Positions 17,441 through 26,150 of a stretch of 64,000 nt of DNA are shown here, in pieces. The stretch is from Gemmobacter sp. (lineage in GTDB: Bacteria > Pseudomonadota > Alphaproteobacteria > Rhodobacterales > Rhodobacteraceae). Positions within the stretch are counted from its first letter, which is position 1. Each line of letters opens with the position of its first letter. The stretch is taken from positions 542,015-606,014 of the forward strand of contig NZ_JAUCBS010000002.1 of NCBI RefSeq assembly GCF_034676705.1, read 5' to 3'. The notes under the pieces are model-generated. The model saw only the letters and a program-made list of their open reading frames with translations. It made no database searches and was not told the origin of the DNA. Position numbers and translations under genes: made by a program.

Positions 17441-18391
17441 TCAGCCTTGCAGCGCGTCCCACATCTGGCGGTCGCGCTCGGCGGTCCAGATGCGGGGCGT
17501 GTCAATGCCACGAGCCTCGTCATAGGCGCGGGCGACGTTGAAGGGCAGGCAGTGTTCGTAGATCGCATAGCTGGCGAACTTGGGGTCGCAGGCCGCGCGC
17601 ACCGCATCCCACGCCTCTTTCAGGCTGCCGCCGCGGGCCACGACCCGCTCGACCGGCTTGTAGGTCGAACGTACGAAATCGGCGGTATTGGCGATGGCCT
17701 TGGTCACCATGTCTTCGCCGACCAGCGCGTCGCCCCGGCCGGGCGCGATGGCCTTGGGCTCAAACGCGGCGATATTGGCCAGCGTTTCGGGCCAGTCGTG
17801 GAAATGCCCGTCGCCGCAATAGCAGGCCGAGTGGTATTCCACGATGTCGCCGGTGAACATGACTTCCTGATCCGGCACCCATATCACCGCGTCGCCCGCA
17901 GTATGGGCGCGGCCGAGGGTCATGATGTCGACCCGGCGCTTACCTAGATAGACGGTCATGCTGTCCGAGAAGGTGGTGGTCGGACGGGTCAGGCCGGGAA
18001 TTTCCTCATGTCCCTGAAAGAGGCGGGGGAAACGGCCGAACTCGCTATCCCAGTCTTCTTGCCCGCGTTCTTCCACCATGGCGGCGGCAGCGTCGGACAT
18101 GATGATTTCCCTTGCGCCATAGGCGCTGGCGCCCAGAACGCGGACCGCGTGGTAATGCGTCAGCACGACATGGCTGATCGGCTTGTCGGTCACGTTGCGG
18201 ACGCATTCGATGACCTTGCGGGCCAGGCGCGGGGTCGCCTGCGCCTCGACGATCATCACGCTTTCGTCGCCGATGATGACGCCGGTGTTGGGGTCGCCCT
18301 CGGCGGTGAAGGCATAAAGGCCCTCACCGACCTGGGTGAAGCTGATCTTCTTTTCGCTCAGATCGCCCTGCGAGGCAAAAGCCTTGGCCAT
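17441..18391 (-). CDS. MBL-fold metallo-hydrolase with altered metal motif
   Basis: This 316-residue metallo-beta-lactamase-fold protein sits between the hydroxylase and fahA. The fold is clear (VVLTHYHAVRVLGASAY, LGRAHTAGD, MFTGDIVEYH), but the usual HxHxDH signature reads HYHAVRV: the first two His are kept and Asp-His is replaced by Val-Arg-Val. The downstream His (RAHTAGD) and Asp (TGD) remain, so a single metal or an altered site is possible. Its reaction in the pathway is unknown; hydrolysis of a thioester or lactone is a guess. An AAGGAAG site precedes the ATG. Confidence 0.8.
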   Translation of the reverse strand: MAKAFASQGDLSEKKISFTQVGEGLYAFTAEGDPNTGVIIGDESVMIVEAQATPRLARKVIECVRNVTDKPISHVVLTHYHAVRVLGASAYGAREIIMSDAAAAMVEERGQEDWDSEFGRFPRLFQGHEEIPGLTRPTTTFSDSMTVYLGKRRVDIMTLGRAHTAGDAVIWVPDQEVMFTGDIVEYHSACYCGDGHFHDWPETLANIAAFEPKAIAPGRGDALVGEDMVTKAIANTADFVRSTYKPVERVVARGGSLKEAWDAVRAACDPKFASYAIYEHCLPFNVARAYDEARGIDTPRIWTAERDRQMWDALQG

Positions 18392-18402
18392 GATGTGCTT
18401 CC

Positions 18403-19644
18403 TTATTCCATTGCCCAGTCGGGCAGTTCGATGGCGGGCAGGATCTGCCCGGTGCAGTCCCCAAATCCGATGCGATAGCCGTTCCCCTGTGCCACGCCAC
18501 GCAGCGTGAGCCGGTCGCCGTCCTGAAGGAAGCTGCGGGTCTCGCCGGTCTTCAGCGTCAGGGGTTCCTTGCCGCCCCAGCCGAGTTCCAGCAGAGAGCC
18601 GCGACCTTCCTTGTCCGGCCCCGAGATCGTGCCCGACCCCAGCAGATCGCCCACACGCATTGAACAGCCCGAGGAGGTGTGATGCGCCAGCTGCTGCGCG
18701 GCCGAGTAATACATCTCGCGATAGCTGGTGCGGCTGATGATGGTTTCTTCCTTGCCGTCCGGCGCCAGCGCAACTTCAAGCCCGATGTCATACAGCATCG
18801 GCCCCGGTTCGCGCAGATAGGGCAGAAGCGGACGTTCGCGGTCTGGGGTGGGCACCCGGAAGGGCTCCAGCGCGGCCTTGGTCACGATCCAGGGGCTGAT
18901 GGTGGTCGCGGTCGCCTTGGCCTGGAACGGACCGAGGGGCTGGTATTCCCATGCCTGGATGTCGCGCGCCGACCAGTCGTTCAGCAGGACATAGCCAAAG
19001 ATCATCTCGTCGGCCTTGGCCACCGAGACCATGCCCCGCGACGGCTGGCCGACGATGGCGCCCATCTCCAGTTCCAGATCGAAACGGGCCGAGGGCGCGA
19101 ATCGCGGCAGCGCCTCGTCCGGGCCCTTCACCTGCCCCCAGGGCCGCGTGACCGGCGTGCCCGAGACCACGACCGACGACGCCCGGCCATTGTAGCCGAT
19201 GGGAATGGACAACCAGTTCGGCGGCAGCGCGTTTTCGGCGCCACGGAACATGGTGCCGACGTTGAAGGCATGGTGCCGGCCGGCATAGAAGTCGGTGTAT
19301 TCCGTCACTTCGAACGGCATCAGCAGTCGCACGCCCGACATCGGCACCAGATGCGGCTCGACCGCCGCGCGATGCGCCCTGTCCGACAACAGCGTCGTCA
19401 GGCGTGCGCGAAGGCGCGCCCAGGCTTCGGGTCCGGCCGCCATGACCGCATTCCACGCCGGTTCGGCGAACAGCACGGGATCAAGCCCATGGTCGATCCG
19501 GCCGACATCCAGCACGAAGTGGCCAATGGCCACGCCCATCCGCGCGCCGGTGCCATCGTCAAAGACGCCATAGGGCAGGTTCTGGATCGGAAAGTCGCAA
19601 GCGTTGGCCTGCGCACTTTCCACCCAGCTTTGGTTGAGGGTCAT
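18403..19644 (-). CDS. fahA: Fumarylacetoacetase
   Basis: This 413-residue enzyme hydrolyses 4-fumarylacetoacetate to fumarate and acetoacetate, the last step of homogentisate breakdown. Family segments include TDFYAGRHHAFNVGTMFRG (active-site Asp and His), the metal-binding FDLELEMGAIVG and LLNDWSARDIQAWEYQPLGP. ATG 19644 (MTLNQSWVES) is preferred to the upstream ATG 19662 because AAAGG is correctly placed. It is 11 bp from the MBL gene and 63 bp behind hmgA. Confidence 0.93.
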   Translation of the reverse strand: MTLNQSWVESAQANACDFPIQNLPYGVFDDGTGARMGVAIGHFVLDVGRIDHGLDPVLFAEPAWNAVMAAGPEAWARLRARLTTLLSDRAHRAAVEPHLVPMSGVRLLMPFEVTEYTDFYAGRHHAFNVGTMFRGAENALPPNWLSIPIGYNGRASSVVVSGTPVTRPWGQVKGPDEALPRFAPSARFDLELEMGAIVGQPSRGMVSVAKADEMIFGYVLLNDWSARDIQAWEYQPLGPFQAKATATTISPWIVTKAALEPFRVPTPDRERPLLPYLREPGPMLYDIGLEVALAPDGKEETIISRTSYREMYYSAAQQLAHHTSSGCSMRVGDLLGSGTISGPDKEGRGSLLELGWGGKEPLTLKTGETRSFLQDGDRLTLRGVAQGNGYRIGFGDCTGQILPAIELPDWAME

Positions 19645-19707
19645 GCCCCGACCTTTCTTCATTCTGTCTGGAAACGTGTCCGCCCCGAAGGGCGGATCAG
19701 GGCCGGA

Positions 19708-21087
19708 TCATTTCACGCCGGGCTTGCCGTCGAACTTTTTCTCCAACTGGTCCCAGACCTCGATGTAGTCTTCCTGCATCGGCGCCTCTTTCGCGGCGAA
19801 TTCGGTCAAGTGCTGCGGAAACCGGGTCTCGAACATGAAGGACATGGTGTTGTCCAGCTTCTCTGGCTTCAGGTCGGAATTCGACGCACCCTCGAAAGCG
19901 TTGCGGTCGGGCCCGTGGGGCAGCATGCAATTGTGCAGGCTGATCCCGCCAGGGGCAAAGCCCTGCGGCTTGGCATCGTACTGGCCGTAGATGTTGCCCA
20001 TCAGCTCCGACATGATGTTCTTGTGATACCACGGCGGGCGGAACGAATGTTCGGCCACCAGCCAGCGCTCGCGGAACAGCACGAAGTCGATGTTGGCGGT
20101 GCCTTCCTGGCCCGAGGGTGCCGTCAGCACGGTAAAGATCGACGGGTCGGGATGGTCGAACAGGATCGCGCCGACCGGCGAATAGGTGCGCAGGTCGTAT
20201 TTGTAGGCGCAGTAGTTGCCATGCCACGCCACCACGTCCAGCGGCGAATGGTTGATCCAGGTCTCATGGAACTGGCCGCACCACTTGATGACGACGCGCG
20301 AGCGGATTTCCTTGTCCTCGAAGGCCGCGACGGGGCACTTGAAGTCGCGCGGGTTCGCAAGGCAGTTGGCGCCGATCGGGCCACGGCCCGGCAGGTCGAA
20401 CTTCTGGCCATAGTTTTCGCAGACAAATCCGCGGCACGGCCCTTCCAGCACCTCGACCCGGTAGACAAGCCCGCGCGGGATGATGGCGATTTCCTTCGGC
20501 TCAAGGTCGATGATCCCCAGTTCGGTGCAAAAGCGCAGGCGCCCCTCTTGCGGAACAATCAACAGCTCGCTGTCGGCCGAAAAGAAATATTCGTCCTGCA
20601 TCGACTCGGTGACCAGGTAGACATGGCTCGCCATGCCGACCTGAATGTTCACGTCGCCCGCCGTGGTGATGGTGCGCATCCCGGTGATCCAGGTCAGCGC
20701 CTGTTCCGGCACCGGAATCGGATCCCAGCGATATTGGCCAAGGCTCATGATGTTCTGCCGGTTCGGATCGTGCGGCAGGATGTTCGGCGCGGTCTTCCAG
20801 TATGGCACGTTGATCGGCGCAAAGCGCCCGGTATGATGCACCGAGGGCCGGATGCGATAGCACCAGGTCCGCTCGTTCTGCCCGCGCGGCGCGGTGAAGG
20901 CGGTTCCCGAAAGCTGTTCGGCATAAAGACCGTATTCGCATTTCTGCGGGCTGTTCTGGCCCTGCGGCAAGGCGCCGGGAAGCGCTTCGGTTTCAAAGTC
21001 ATTGCCGAAGCCAGGCATGTAGCCGTGATGCGTACCCGTCACGATGCCCGAGCGGACCATCCCGCCGGGAAGCTCGAATTTCGCCAT
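19708..21087 (-). CDS. hmgA: Homogentisate 1,2-dioxygenase
   Basis: This 459-residue non-haem iron dioxygenase opens the homogentisate ring to maleylacetoacetate. The iron-ligand region is visible: PPWYHKNIMSELMGNIYG (His and Glu) and LHNCMLPHGPDRNAFEG (His). Length is typical (430-460). It is the first gene of the leftward operon, reading out of the control region shared with the MarR-type regulator; an AGGA site precedes MAKFELPGGM. Confidence 0.95.
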   Translation of the reverse strand: MAKFELPGGMVRSGIVTGTHHGYMPGFGNDFETEALPGALPQGQNSPQKCEYGLYAEQLSGTAFTAPRGQNERTWCYRIRPSVHHTGRFAPINVPYWKTAPNILPHDPNRQNIMSLGQYRWDPIPVPEQALTWITGMRTITTAGDVNIQVGMASHVYLVTESMQDEYFFSADSELLIVPQEGRLRFCTELGIIDLEPKEIAIIPRGLVYRVEVLEGPCRGFVCENYGQKFDLPGRGPIGANCLANPRDFKCPVAAFEDKEIRSRVVIKWCGQFHETWINHSPLDVVAWHGNYCAYKYDLRTYSPVGAILFDHPDPSIFTVLTAPSGQEGTANIDFVLFRERWLVAEHSFRPPWYHKNIMSELMGNIYGQYDAKPQGFAPGGISLHNCMLPHGPDRNAFEGASNSDLKPEKLDNTMSFMFETRFPQHLTEFAAKEAPMQEDYIEVWDQLEKKFDGKPGVK

Positions 21088-21136
21088 CAGAAGTCCTCCA
21101 CAAATGCCGAAATCTGGGGATCAGCATAAGGCAGTT

Positions 21137-21156
21137 ATCGTTGCATTTGCTACGAT
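21137..21156. promoter_or_regulatory. Palindromic operator 1 between hmgA and marR
   Basis: The 20-bp sequence ATCGTTGCATTTGCTACGAT is a near-perfect dyad (16 of 20 positions symmetric: ATCGTnGCAnnTGCnACGAT), the form expected for a MarR dimer. It lies 50 bp from the hmgA start and 81 bp from the marR start. Assignment to this regulator is inference. Confidence 0.6.
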
Positions 21157-21166
21157 GTCAATGTGC

Positions 21167-21184
21167 TCATTGCGATTGCAACGA
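21167..21184. promoter_or_regulatory. Second, weaker operator-like site
   Basis: TCATTGCGATTGCAACGA contains the dyad TTGC-GATT-GCAA (21170-21181) and its right half TTGCAACGA differs from the right half of operator 1 (TTGCTACGA) at one base. Its centre is 29 bp from the centre of operator 1, nearly three helical turns. Confidence 0.5.
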
Positions 21185-21236
21185 AAGTGGTGAGGATGCT
21201 TCGAACTGACGTGAGATGACACCAAGGAGGCCTCGA

Positions 21237-21680
21237 GTGAAATCTGGCGATGATGCGTTCGATCTTGACGCGTTCACTCCCTATCGGCTGGCCGTGGCTG
21301 CCAAGCGCACCAGCGAAGAGCTGGCGAGCCAATACCGCGCGCGCTTCGGTATCTCGATTCCCGAATGGCGGGTTCTGGTTCATCTGGACAATGCAGGCGG
21401 GGACATATCTGTCCGCGACATCGAGGCGTGTGTCGCGCTTGAGAAATACGAGATCAGCCGCACCACATCGCGCCTGGAGGAACGCGGGCTTCTGGTAAAG
21501 GAAGCAAGCACCACCGACCGCAGGCTGGTGCGCCTTGCGCTGACGGAAGAAGGACAGGCCCTGATGCGTGATCTTCTGCCGCTGGCGCGCGCCTATCAGC
21601 AAAAGATCGAGCAACGGCTTGGCACCGCTTTCGCCGGGCTGGAGGACGCGTTGACGAAACTGCTGAGGGACGACGAATGA
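21237..21680 (+). CDS. MarR-family transcriptional regulator of the homogentisate cluster
   Basis: This 147-residue winged-helix protein has the MarR core (PEWRVLVHLDNAGG, then ISVRDIEACVALEKYEISRT, LEERGLLVKEASTTDRRLVR for the wing). It is divergent from hmgA and overlaps maiA in an ATGA, so it probably represses both directions and releases on binding an aromatic ligand, as known for MarR-type regulators of aromatic catabolism. GTG 21237 is chosen over ATG 21216 because AAGGAGG (21224-21230) lies 6 bp upstream of it. Confidence 0.85.
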   Translation: MKSGDDAFDLDAFTPYRLAVAAKRTSEELASQYRARFGISIPEWRVLVHLDNAGGDISVRDIEACVALEKYEISRTTSRLEERGLLVKEASTTDRRLVRLALTEEGQALMRDLLPLARAYQQKIEQRLGTAFAGLEDALTKLLRDDE

Positions 21681-22294
21681 TTCGGCTGTATGATTACTGG
21701 CGATCTTCGGCCAGCTACCGGGTACGCATCGCGCTTGGGCTGGCCGGGCTGGACTGGCAGACGGTGCCGGTGGACCTGCTTGCTGGCGAGCAGAGGTCGC
21801 CTGACCATCTTGCCCGCAATCCGCAGGGGTTCGTTCCAGCGCTGGAGATCGACGGGCGCTGCCTGACCCAGTCGCTGGCCATCGTGGAATATCTGAATGA
21901 AACGCACGACATGGCGCTGTTGCCGAACGATCCTCATGCAAGGGCCCAAGTGCGGGCGACCGCGCTGGCCATTGCTGCCGACATCCATCCGGTCTGCAAC
22001 TTGGGGCCGGCGCGCCATGCGGTGGCGCAGTCGAACGGTGGCATCACCATGGAAGGCTGGATGCAGCACTTCATCGCCCCCGGGCTGGCCGCGGTCGAGG
22101 CGATGGTCGAGGACGGCAGTTTCTGTCATGGCAAGGGCGTGACGCTGGCCGACATCTGCCTGATGCCGCAGCTTTACAACACGCATCGCTGGGGGGTGGA
22201 CATGCAGCCCCTGCCGAAGCTGCGCCGGATCGAGGCGCACCTTGCGGGTCTTCCGGCCTTTCAGGCGGCACATCCAGATCGCGTCAAACCCTGA
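21677..22294 (+). CDS. maiA: Maleylacetoacetate isomerase (zeta-class GST)
   Basis: This 205-residue zeta-class glutathione transferase isomerises maleylacetoacetate to fumarylacetoacetate. The N-terminal LYDYWRSSASYRVRIALGLA has the zeta SSxxxRVRIAL signature with the catalytic Ser; NPQGFVPAL and LTQSLAIVEYL bind glutathione; MPQLYNTHRWGVDM is also typical. Together with hmgA and fahA it completes the homogentisate pathway. Confidence 0.93.
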   Translation: MIRLYDYWRSSASYRVRIALGLAGLDWQTVPVDLLAGEQRSPDHLARNPQGFVPALEIDGRCLTQSLAIVEYLNETHDMALLPNDPHARAQVRATALAIAADIHPVCNLGPARHAVAQSNGGITMEGWMQHFIAPGLAAVEAMVEDGSFCHGKGVTLADICLMPQLYNTHRWGVDMQPLPKLRRIEAHLAGLPAFQAAHPDRVKP

Positions 22295-22500
22295 ACCACC
22301 CTCCCCCCGCACCTCTGCTGCGTGTCGTTTGCGCTGAGGACAGAATGCCGCGGCGGCTCCATGCATGCTTTGCGGGATGGATGCGGACTCACCGCGTCCC
22401 CCGGCACTGATCGCCGGGCAATACAAGATCCAAGGTGTGGGGAAACTGCAGCCGGCGACCGCATGAGGCGCCAGGCGTGGTGTAGGGAGGAAGCTGGAAC

Positions 22501-23022
22501 GTGAACCGGTTCACGGAAATCGTCGGTCGCGGCCTCGTGGGGCTGGCCGAACTGAGCGTTGTCGCGATGCTGATACTTGTGGTCGCCGACGTCGTCTCAC
22601 GCGCCGTATTCAACATATCGATACCGGGGATCGACACGATCGTCGCGTCTTACCTGATGGTTGCCGTGAGCTTCCTGCCGCTGGCGCTTTTGCACCTTCT
22701 GGAAGAAAACATCGCCGTCGATTTCCTGCGAAACATGGTGCCTGACGCCATGAAGGACATTTTCGACATCATAGCGCATCTTCTGGCAGTGGCCTACTAT
22801 GGGCTTGGCGCCTGGATTTTCTATCTGGTCGCGGTCGAAGCCTTTCACATCCGCGAATACGTCACCGGCACGTGGGACGTGCCGATCTGGCCCGCGCGCA
22901 TCCTGATGCCGCTTGGCCTGCTGGTCGGCGGCCTGGCTGCATTGGCCATGCTGTTCCGGGCGCTGCGTGCGCTCTTCACCGGCGCCAAGCCATCGGCACA
23001 CGACTCGACAGGAGCGTTCTGA
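22501..23022 (+). CDS. dctQ: TRAP transporter small permease (DctQ-type)
   Basis: This 173-residue inner-membrane protein has four hydrophobic segments and the family pattern VVADVVSRAVFNISIPG. It pairs with the large permease to import organic acids using a sodium gradient. GTG 22501 follows GGGAGGAAG. Its stop is 1 bp before the dctM ATG. The 206 bp between maiA and this gene could contain a separate promoter. Confidence 0.88.
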   Translation: MNRFTEIVGRGLVGLAELSVVAMLILVVADVVSRAVFNISIPGIDTIVASYLMVAVSFLPLALLHLLEENIAVDFLRNMVPDAMKDIFDIIAHLLAVAYYGLGAWIFYLVAVEAFHIREYVTGTWDVPIWPARILMPLGLLVGGLAALAMLFRALRALFTGAKPSAHDSTGAF

Positions 23023-23023
23023 A

Positions 23024-24334
23024 ATGGGTCCGAATGAGATTATCGGGGCGATCAGCGTCGGTGTCGTCCTGCTGTTCGTGGTGCTGCGCGTTCCGATCGG
23101 TATCGCGATGGGGGTTGCCTCTTTCGGCGGAATCGCGGCTGCAGTCAGCCCCAAAGCCGCGATGGGCATACTGAAGGCCGTGCCGTTCGAGGTGGTGGGC
23201 GACTGGAACCTGTCGGCCATCCCGATGTTCCTGCTTATGGGCTATATCGCTGCTTCGTCGAACCTGACGAAGAACCTGTTCCAATCGGCCCGTATCACGA
23301 TGGGTTGGGCACCGGGTGGGCTGGCCTCGGCCACGGTGGTGTCGGCCGCGCTGTTCGCATCCGCCAGCGGGTCCAGCGTAGCGACGGCCGCAGCCTTTGC
23401 CCGCACCGCCGTGCCCGAGATGCTGAGGGCGAAATACCAGCCCGAACTGGCGACCGGCGCGGTCGCCGCTGCCGGCACGCTGGGCGCGCTGATCCCGCCT
23501 TCCGTGCTGATGATCGTTTTCGGCCTGACCATGTCGCAGTCGATCAACAGCTTGTTCATCGCCGGGCTGATCCCCGGGATCCTGTCCGCCGTCATGTTCA
23601 TCGCGTATATCACCATCCGCGTGATTCTGAACCCGTCCCTGGCCCCGCGCGAAACCCATGTTTTCACGCCCGAAGAACGCAGCGCCGCCTTCCGCGACGT
23701 CTGGCCTCTTCCCGCCATCATCCTCTGCGTGATCGGTGGCATCTTTGTGGGCCTCTTCACGCCGACCGAGGCGGGCGCTGTCGGGGCCGCACTGACAATG
23801 CTGCTGGCCATCCTGCGCCGGTCCTTCACGATGGAAGGCTTCCGCGACGCGTTGCGCCGCACTGCGCTTGGCACTGCGGGCATCTTCATCATTGTCATGG
23901 GCGCCTCGCTGTTCCAGCGTCTGCTTGGGCTGACCGGCATGACCAACGTCTTTGCCGAACTGGTGGGCACCTACATCCACACGCAGCTTGGCCTGATCAT
24001 CGCAATCTCGGTCCTGTATCTGATCATGGGCTGCTTCCTTGAGCCGGTGTCGATCATGCTGCTGACGCTGCCGGTGCTAACCCCGGTGCTGGCGGCCTAT
24101 GACGTCAATCTGATCTGGTTCGCGGTGATCACCGTCAAACTGCTGGAAATGGGGATGGTAACCCCGCCTATGGGCCTGAACATCTTTGTCGTGAAGGGCG
24201 CCATGGGCGAAGAGGTGTCGCTGGGTCAGGTGTTCCGTGGCGCCGCGGGCTTCTTGTTGGCCGATTTCGTGACGCTGGGCTTGATCATCGCCTTCCCGTT
24301 GCTTTCGCTGTGGCTTCCCGGCGTCAGCCAGTAA
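23024..24334 (+). CDS. dctM: TRAP transporter large permease (DctM-type)
   Basis: This 436-residue membrane protein has about 12 hydrophobic segments and the DctM family features (VPIGIAMGVASFGGIAA, ASGSSVATAAA, AAAGTLGALIPPSVLMIVFG, TPTEAGAVGA). ATG 23024 with GGAGCG upstream is the correct start; the frame is open earlier inside dctQ but there is antiparallel coding there only. It forms the transport path with DctQ and DctP. Confidence 0.9.
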   Translation: MGPNEIIGAISVGVVLLFVVLRVPIGIAMGVASFGGIAAAVSPKAAMGILKAVPFEVVGDWNLSAIPMFLLMGYIAASSNLTKNLFQSARITMGWAPGGLASATVVSAALFASASGSSVATAAAFARTAVPEMLRAKYQPELATGAVAAAGTLGALIPPSVLMIVFGLTMSQSINSLFIAGLIPGILSAVMFIAYITIRVILNPSLAPRETHVFTPEERSAAFRDVWPLPAIILCVIGGIFVGLFTPTEAGAVGAALTMLLAILRRSFTMEGFRDALRRTALGTAGIFIIVMGASLFQRLLGLTGMTNVFAELVGTYIHTQLGLIIAISVLYLIMGCFLEPVSIMLLTLPVLTPVLAAYDVNLIWFAVITVKLLEMGMVTPPMGLNIFVVKGAMGEEVSLGQVFRGAAGFLLADFVTLGLIIAFPLLSLWLPGVSQ

Positions 24335-24375
24335 GCCGAAATCCGACCCGCATGTTCATATATATGGAGGAGAGA

Positions 24376-25497
24376 ATGAGCATGACTTTCAAGGCGCTCT
24401 GTGCATCGTCGCTGCTTGCCTTGTGCCTGGGCGCGAGTCCGGCTGCCGCCGACAAGTTCACTGCAAGCCAGTGGCTTCCGCCGACCTACGCCCAGTCGAT
24501 CCATGCCTACAAGAACATGTTCGACCGGCTGCGGGAACGGACAGGCGGCGCGGTTGACGTCGAGACCTTCTACGGCGCATCGCTTCTGCCCGCAAAGACC
24601 ACCATTACCGGGGTTCGGGAAGGCGTGGCCGACATCGGCATGATCTATCCCGCCTATACCCCGGCGGAACTGCCGGTTCAGGTGTTTCTGAACAACGTCA
24701 ACTTCTCCTCGACCGACTCGCTGGCCTCGGCCCTTGCCTTCACCGAAATGGGGTTTACCGACCCGCAGATGGTCAAGGAATTTGACACCTACAATGTGGT
24801 GTTCGGCGGCGCTTATGTGACCCCGCCCTACCTGTTCCTGTGCAATACCGAGGCCAAGTCGGCGGCACAGGCCTCGGGCAAGCGTTACCGCACCGCCGGC
24901 TCGGCCTTTACCGGCCTGACCGAGGCCTTGGGCGGCACTGCCGTTTCGGTTCCGATCGGCGATGCCTACAGCGGCATGCAGCGCGGCTCTATCGACTGCA
25001 TCATGGCCGACCCGACCAACCTGACCACCGCGTCGTTCAACGAAGTGGTCAAGAACATCACCACGGTTCCGATGGGCGGTTCGACGGGCGACCTTTGGGT
25101 TGTCCGCAAGGACAGCTGGGCAAAGATCAGCGAAGGCAACCGCAAGATCATGGTTGACGAGATGATCCGCGCGATGGTGCTGGTGCACGATGAATGGGCA
25201 AGACAATCGGCCGCCTCCTTTGCCGACGCCGAGAAGCGCGGCATCGTGGTGTCCGAGCCCGACAAGGATCTGTCCGATGTGGTAGCCGGCTTCAAGAGCA
25301 AGTTCTTCACCGATCTGGTCGCAAACTCCAAAGATGTGAAGAACCCGCAGGAGCTGATGGACAAGTATATCGCACTTCAGGCGAAGTGGCATGACCTGCT
25401 GAAAGATGTTGATCGCAGCGACAACGACGCGGTGATCAAGATCGCTCAGGACGAACTTTACACCAAGATCAACCTGGCCACCTACGGCATGAAGTGA
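24376..25497 (+). CDS. dctP: TRAP transporter periplasmic solute-binding protein (DctP-type)
   Basis: This 373-residue binding protein has a signal peptide (MSMTFKALCASSLLALCLGA, cleavage after ASPAAA) and a DctP-type domain with the conserved segments EGVADIGMIYPAYTP and GGTAVSVPIGDAYSGMQRGS. The substrate is not known; given the upstream genes an aromatic carboxylate is plausible. ATG 24376 follows GGAGGAGAGA. It is the last gene of the block, followed by a strong hairpin. Confidence 0.88.
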   Translation: MSMTFKALCASSLLALCLGASPAAADKFTASQWLPPTYAQSIHAYKNMFDRLRERTGGAVDVETFYGASLLPAKTTITGVREGVADIGMIYPAYTPAELPVQVFLNNVNFSSTDSLASALAFTEMGFTDPQMVKEFDTYNVVFGGAYVTPPYLFLCNTEAKSAAQASGKRYRTAGSAFTGLTEALGGTAVSVPIGDAYSGMQRGSIDCIMADPTNLTTASFNEVVKNITTVPMGGSTGDLWVVRKDSWAKISEGNRKIMVDEMIRAMVLVHDEWARQSAASFADAEKRGIVVSEPDKDLSDVVAGFKSKFFTDLVANSKDVKNPQELMDKYIALQAKWHDLLKDVDRSDNDAVIKIAQDELYTKINLATYGMK

Positions 25498-25503
25498 TGA
25501 GGG

Positions 25504-25532
25504 CAACGGCGCATCGGACCGATGCGCCGTTG
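25504..25532 (+). terminator. Perfect 13-bp hairpin after dctP
   Basis: CAACGGCGCATCG (25504-25516), loop GAC, and CGATGCGCCGTTG (25520-25532) form a perfect 13-bp stem 7 bp after the dctP stop. There is no following T-run (TAGCTTGC), so it may be a weak or factor-dependent terminator, or an mRNA 3'-end stabiliser. Confidence 0.75.
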
Positions 25533-25604
25533 TAGCTTGCGGGCCTGCCCGCTCCGCTCTGGTTGCGGGGCAAGAGCGCCCGACATTGACCGGCAAAGAA
25601 CACG

Positions 25605-26150
25605 ATGGTGCAGGAGAAAACGGCCATGGGTGATGTCATGGAAGCCCCAGGGCTTTCCGATCTGTTGAAAGGCGAGGTGGCCGTCGTCACCGGCGCGGCC
25701 ATGGGCAATGGCGAAGCGATCGCTCGCGGATTTGCGCGCAGCGGGGCCCGTGTGGTCCTGTCCGACATGAATGCCGAGGCGCTCGCCGCAACCGTAGCAA
25801 GCCTGCGCTCCAAAGGGGCTGACGTGATCGGCGTTACCGGCAACGTCGCCAGCTATGCCGACTGCGAGCGTCTGGCGCCCAAGGCGCGCGCAGCATTTGG
25901 CGATGTCTCGATCCTGATCAACAATGCCGGCATCTGCCGCCGGGTTCCGGCCGAGGATGACGACTTCATCGGATCTGTCGAGGCTCAGCTGACCGTCAAC
26001 GGGCTTGGGTCTGTCCATATGGTCAAGGCGCTCCTGGACCAGCTGAAGGCAACCCGCGGCCGCGTGGTGAACATTGGCTCTATCGCCAGCTTCGTCGCTA
26101 CGACCGGGGGAATTGGCTATGGCATGTCGAAAGGCGCCGTGCTTCTGATG
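25605..26150 (+). pseudogene. SDR oxidoreductase, 3' end removed by IS
   Basis: About 182 residues of a short-chain dehydrogenase are present: cofactor motif TGAAMGNGEAIA, INNAGICRR, the Ser in NIGSIAS, and YGMSK (catalytic YxxxK). The gene is cut at 26150 by IS copy 1, which adds DSVAQIGC and a stop, so roughly the last 70 residues are missing. No matching 3' part occurs elsewhere in the window. It probably belonged to the aromatic catabolic locus. Confidence 0.85.

Noticed and set aside
18679..21129. Plus-strand frame of 816 codons over fahA and hmgA
   Set aside because: It lies antisense to two well-identified enzymes; its His/Arg-rich composition is an artefact of the opposite strand.
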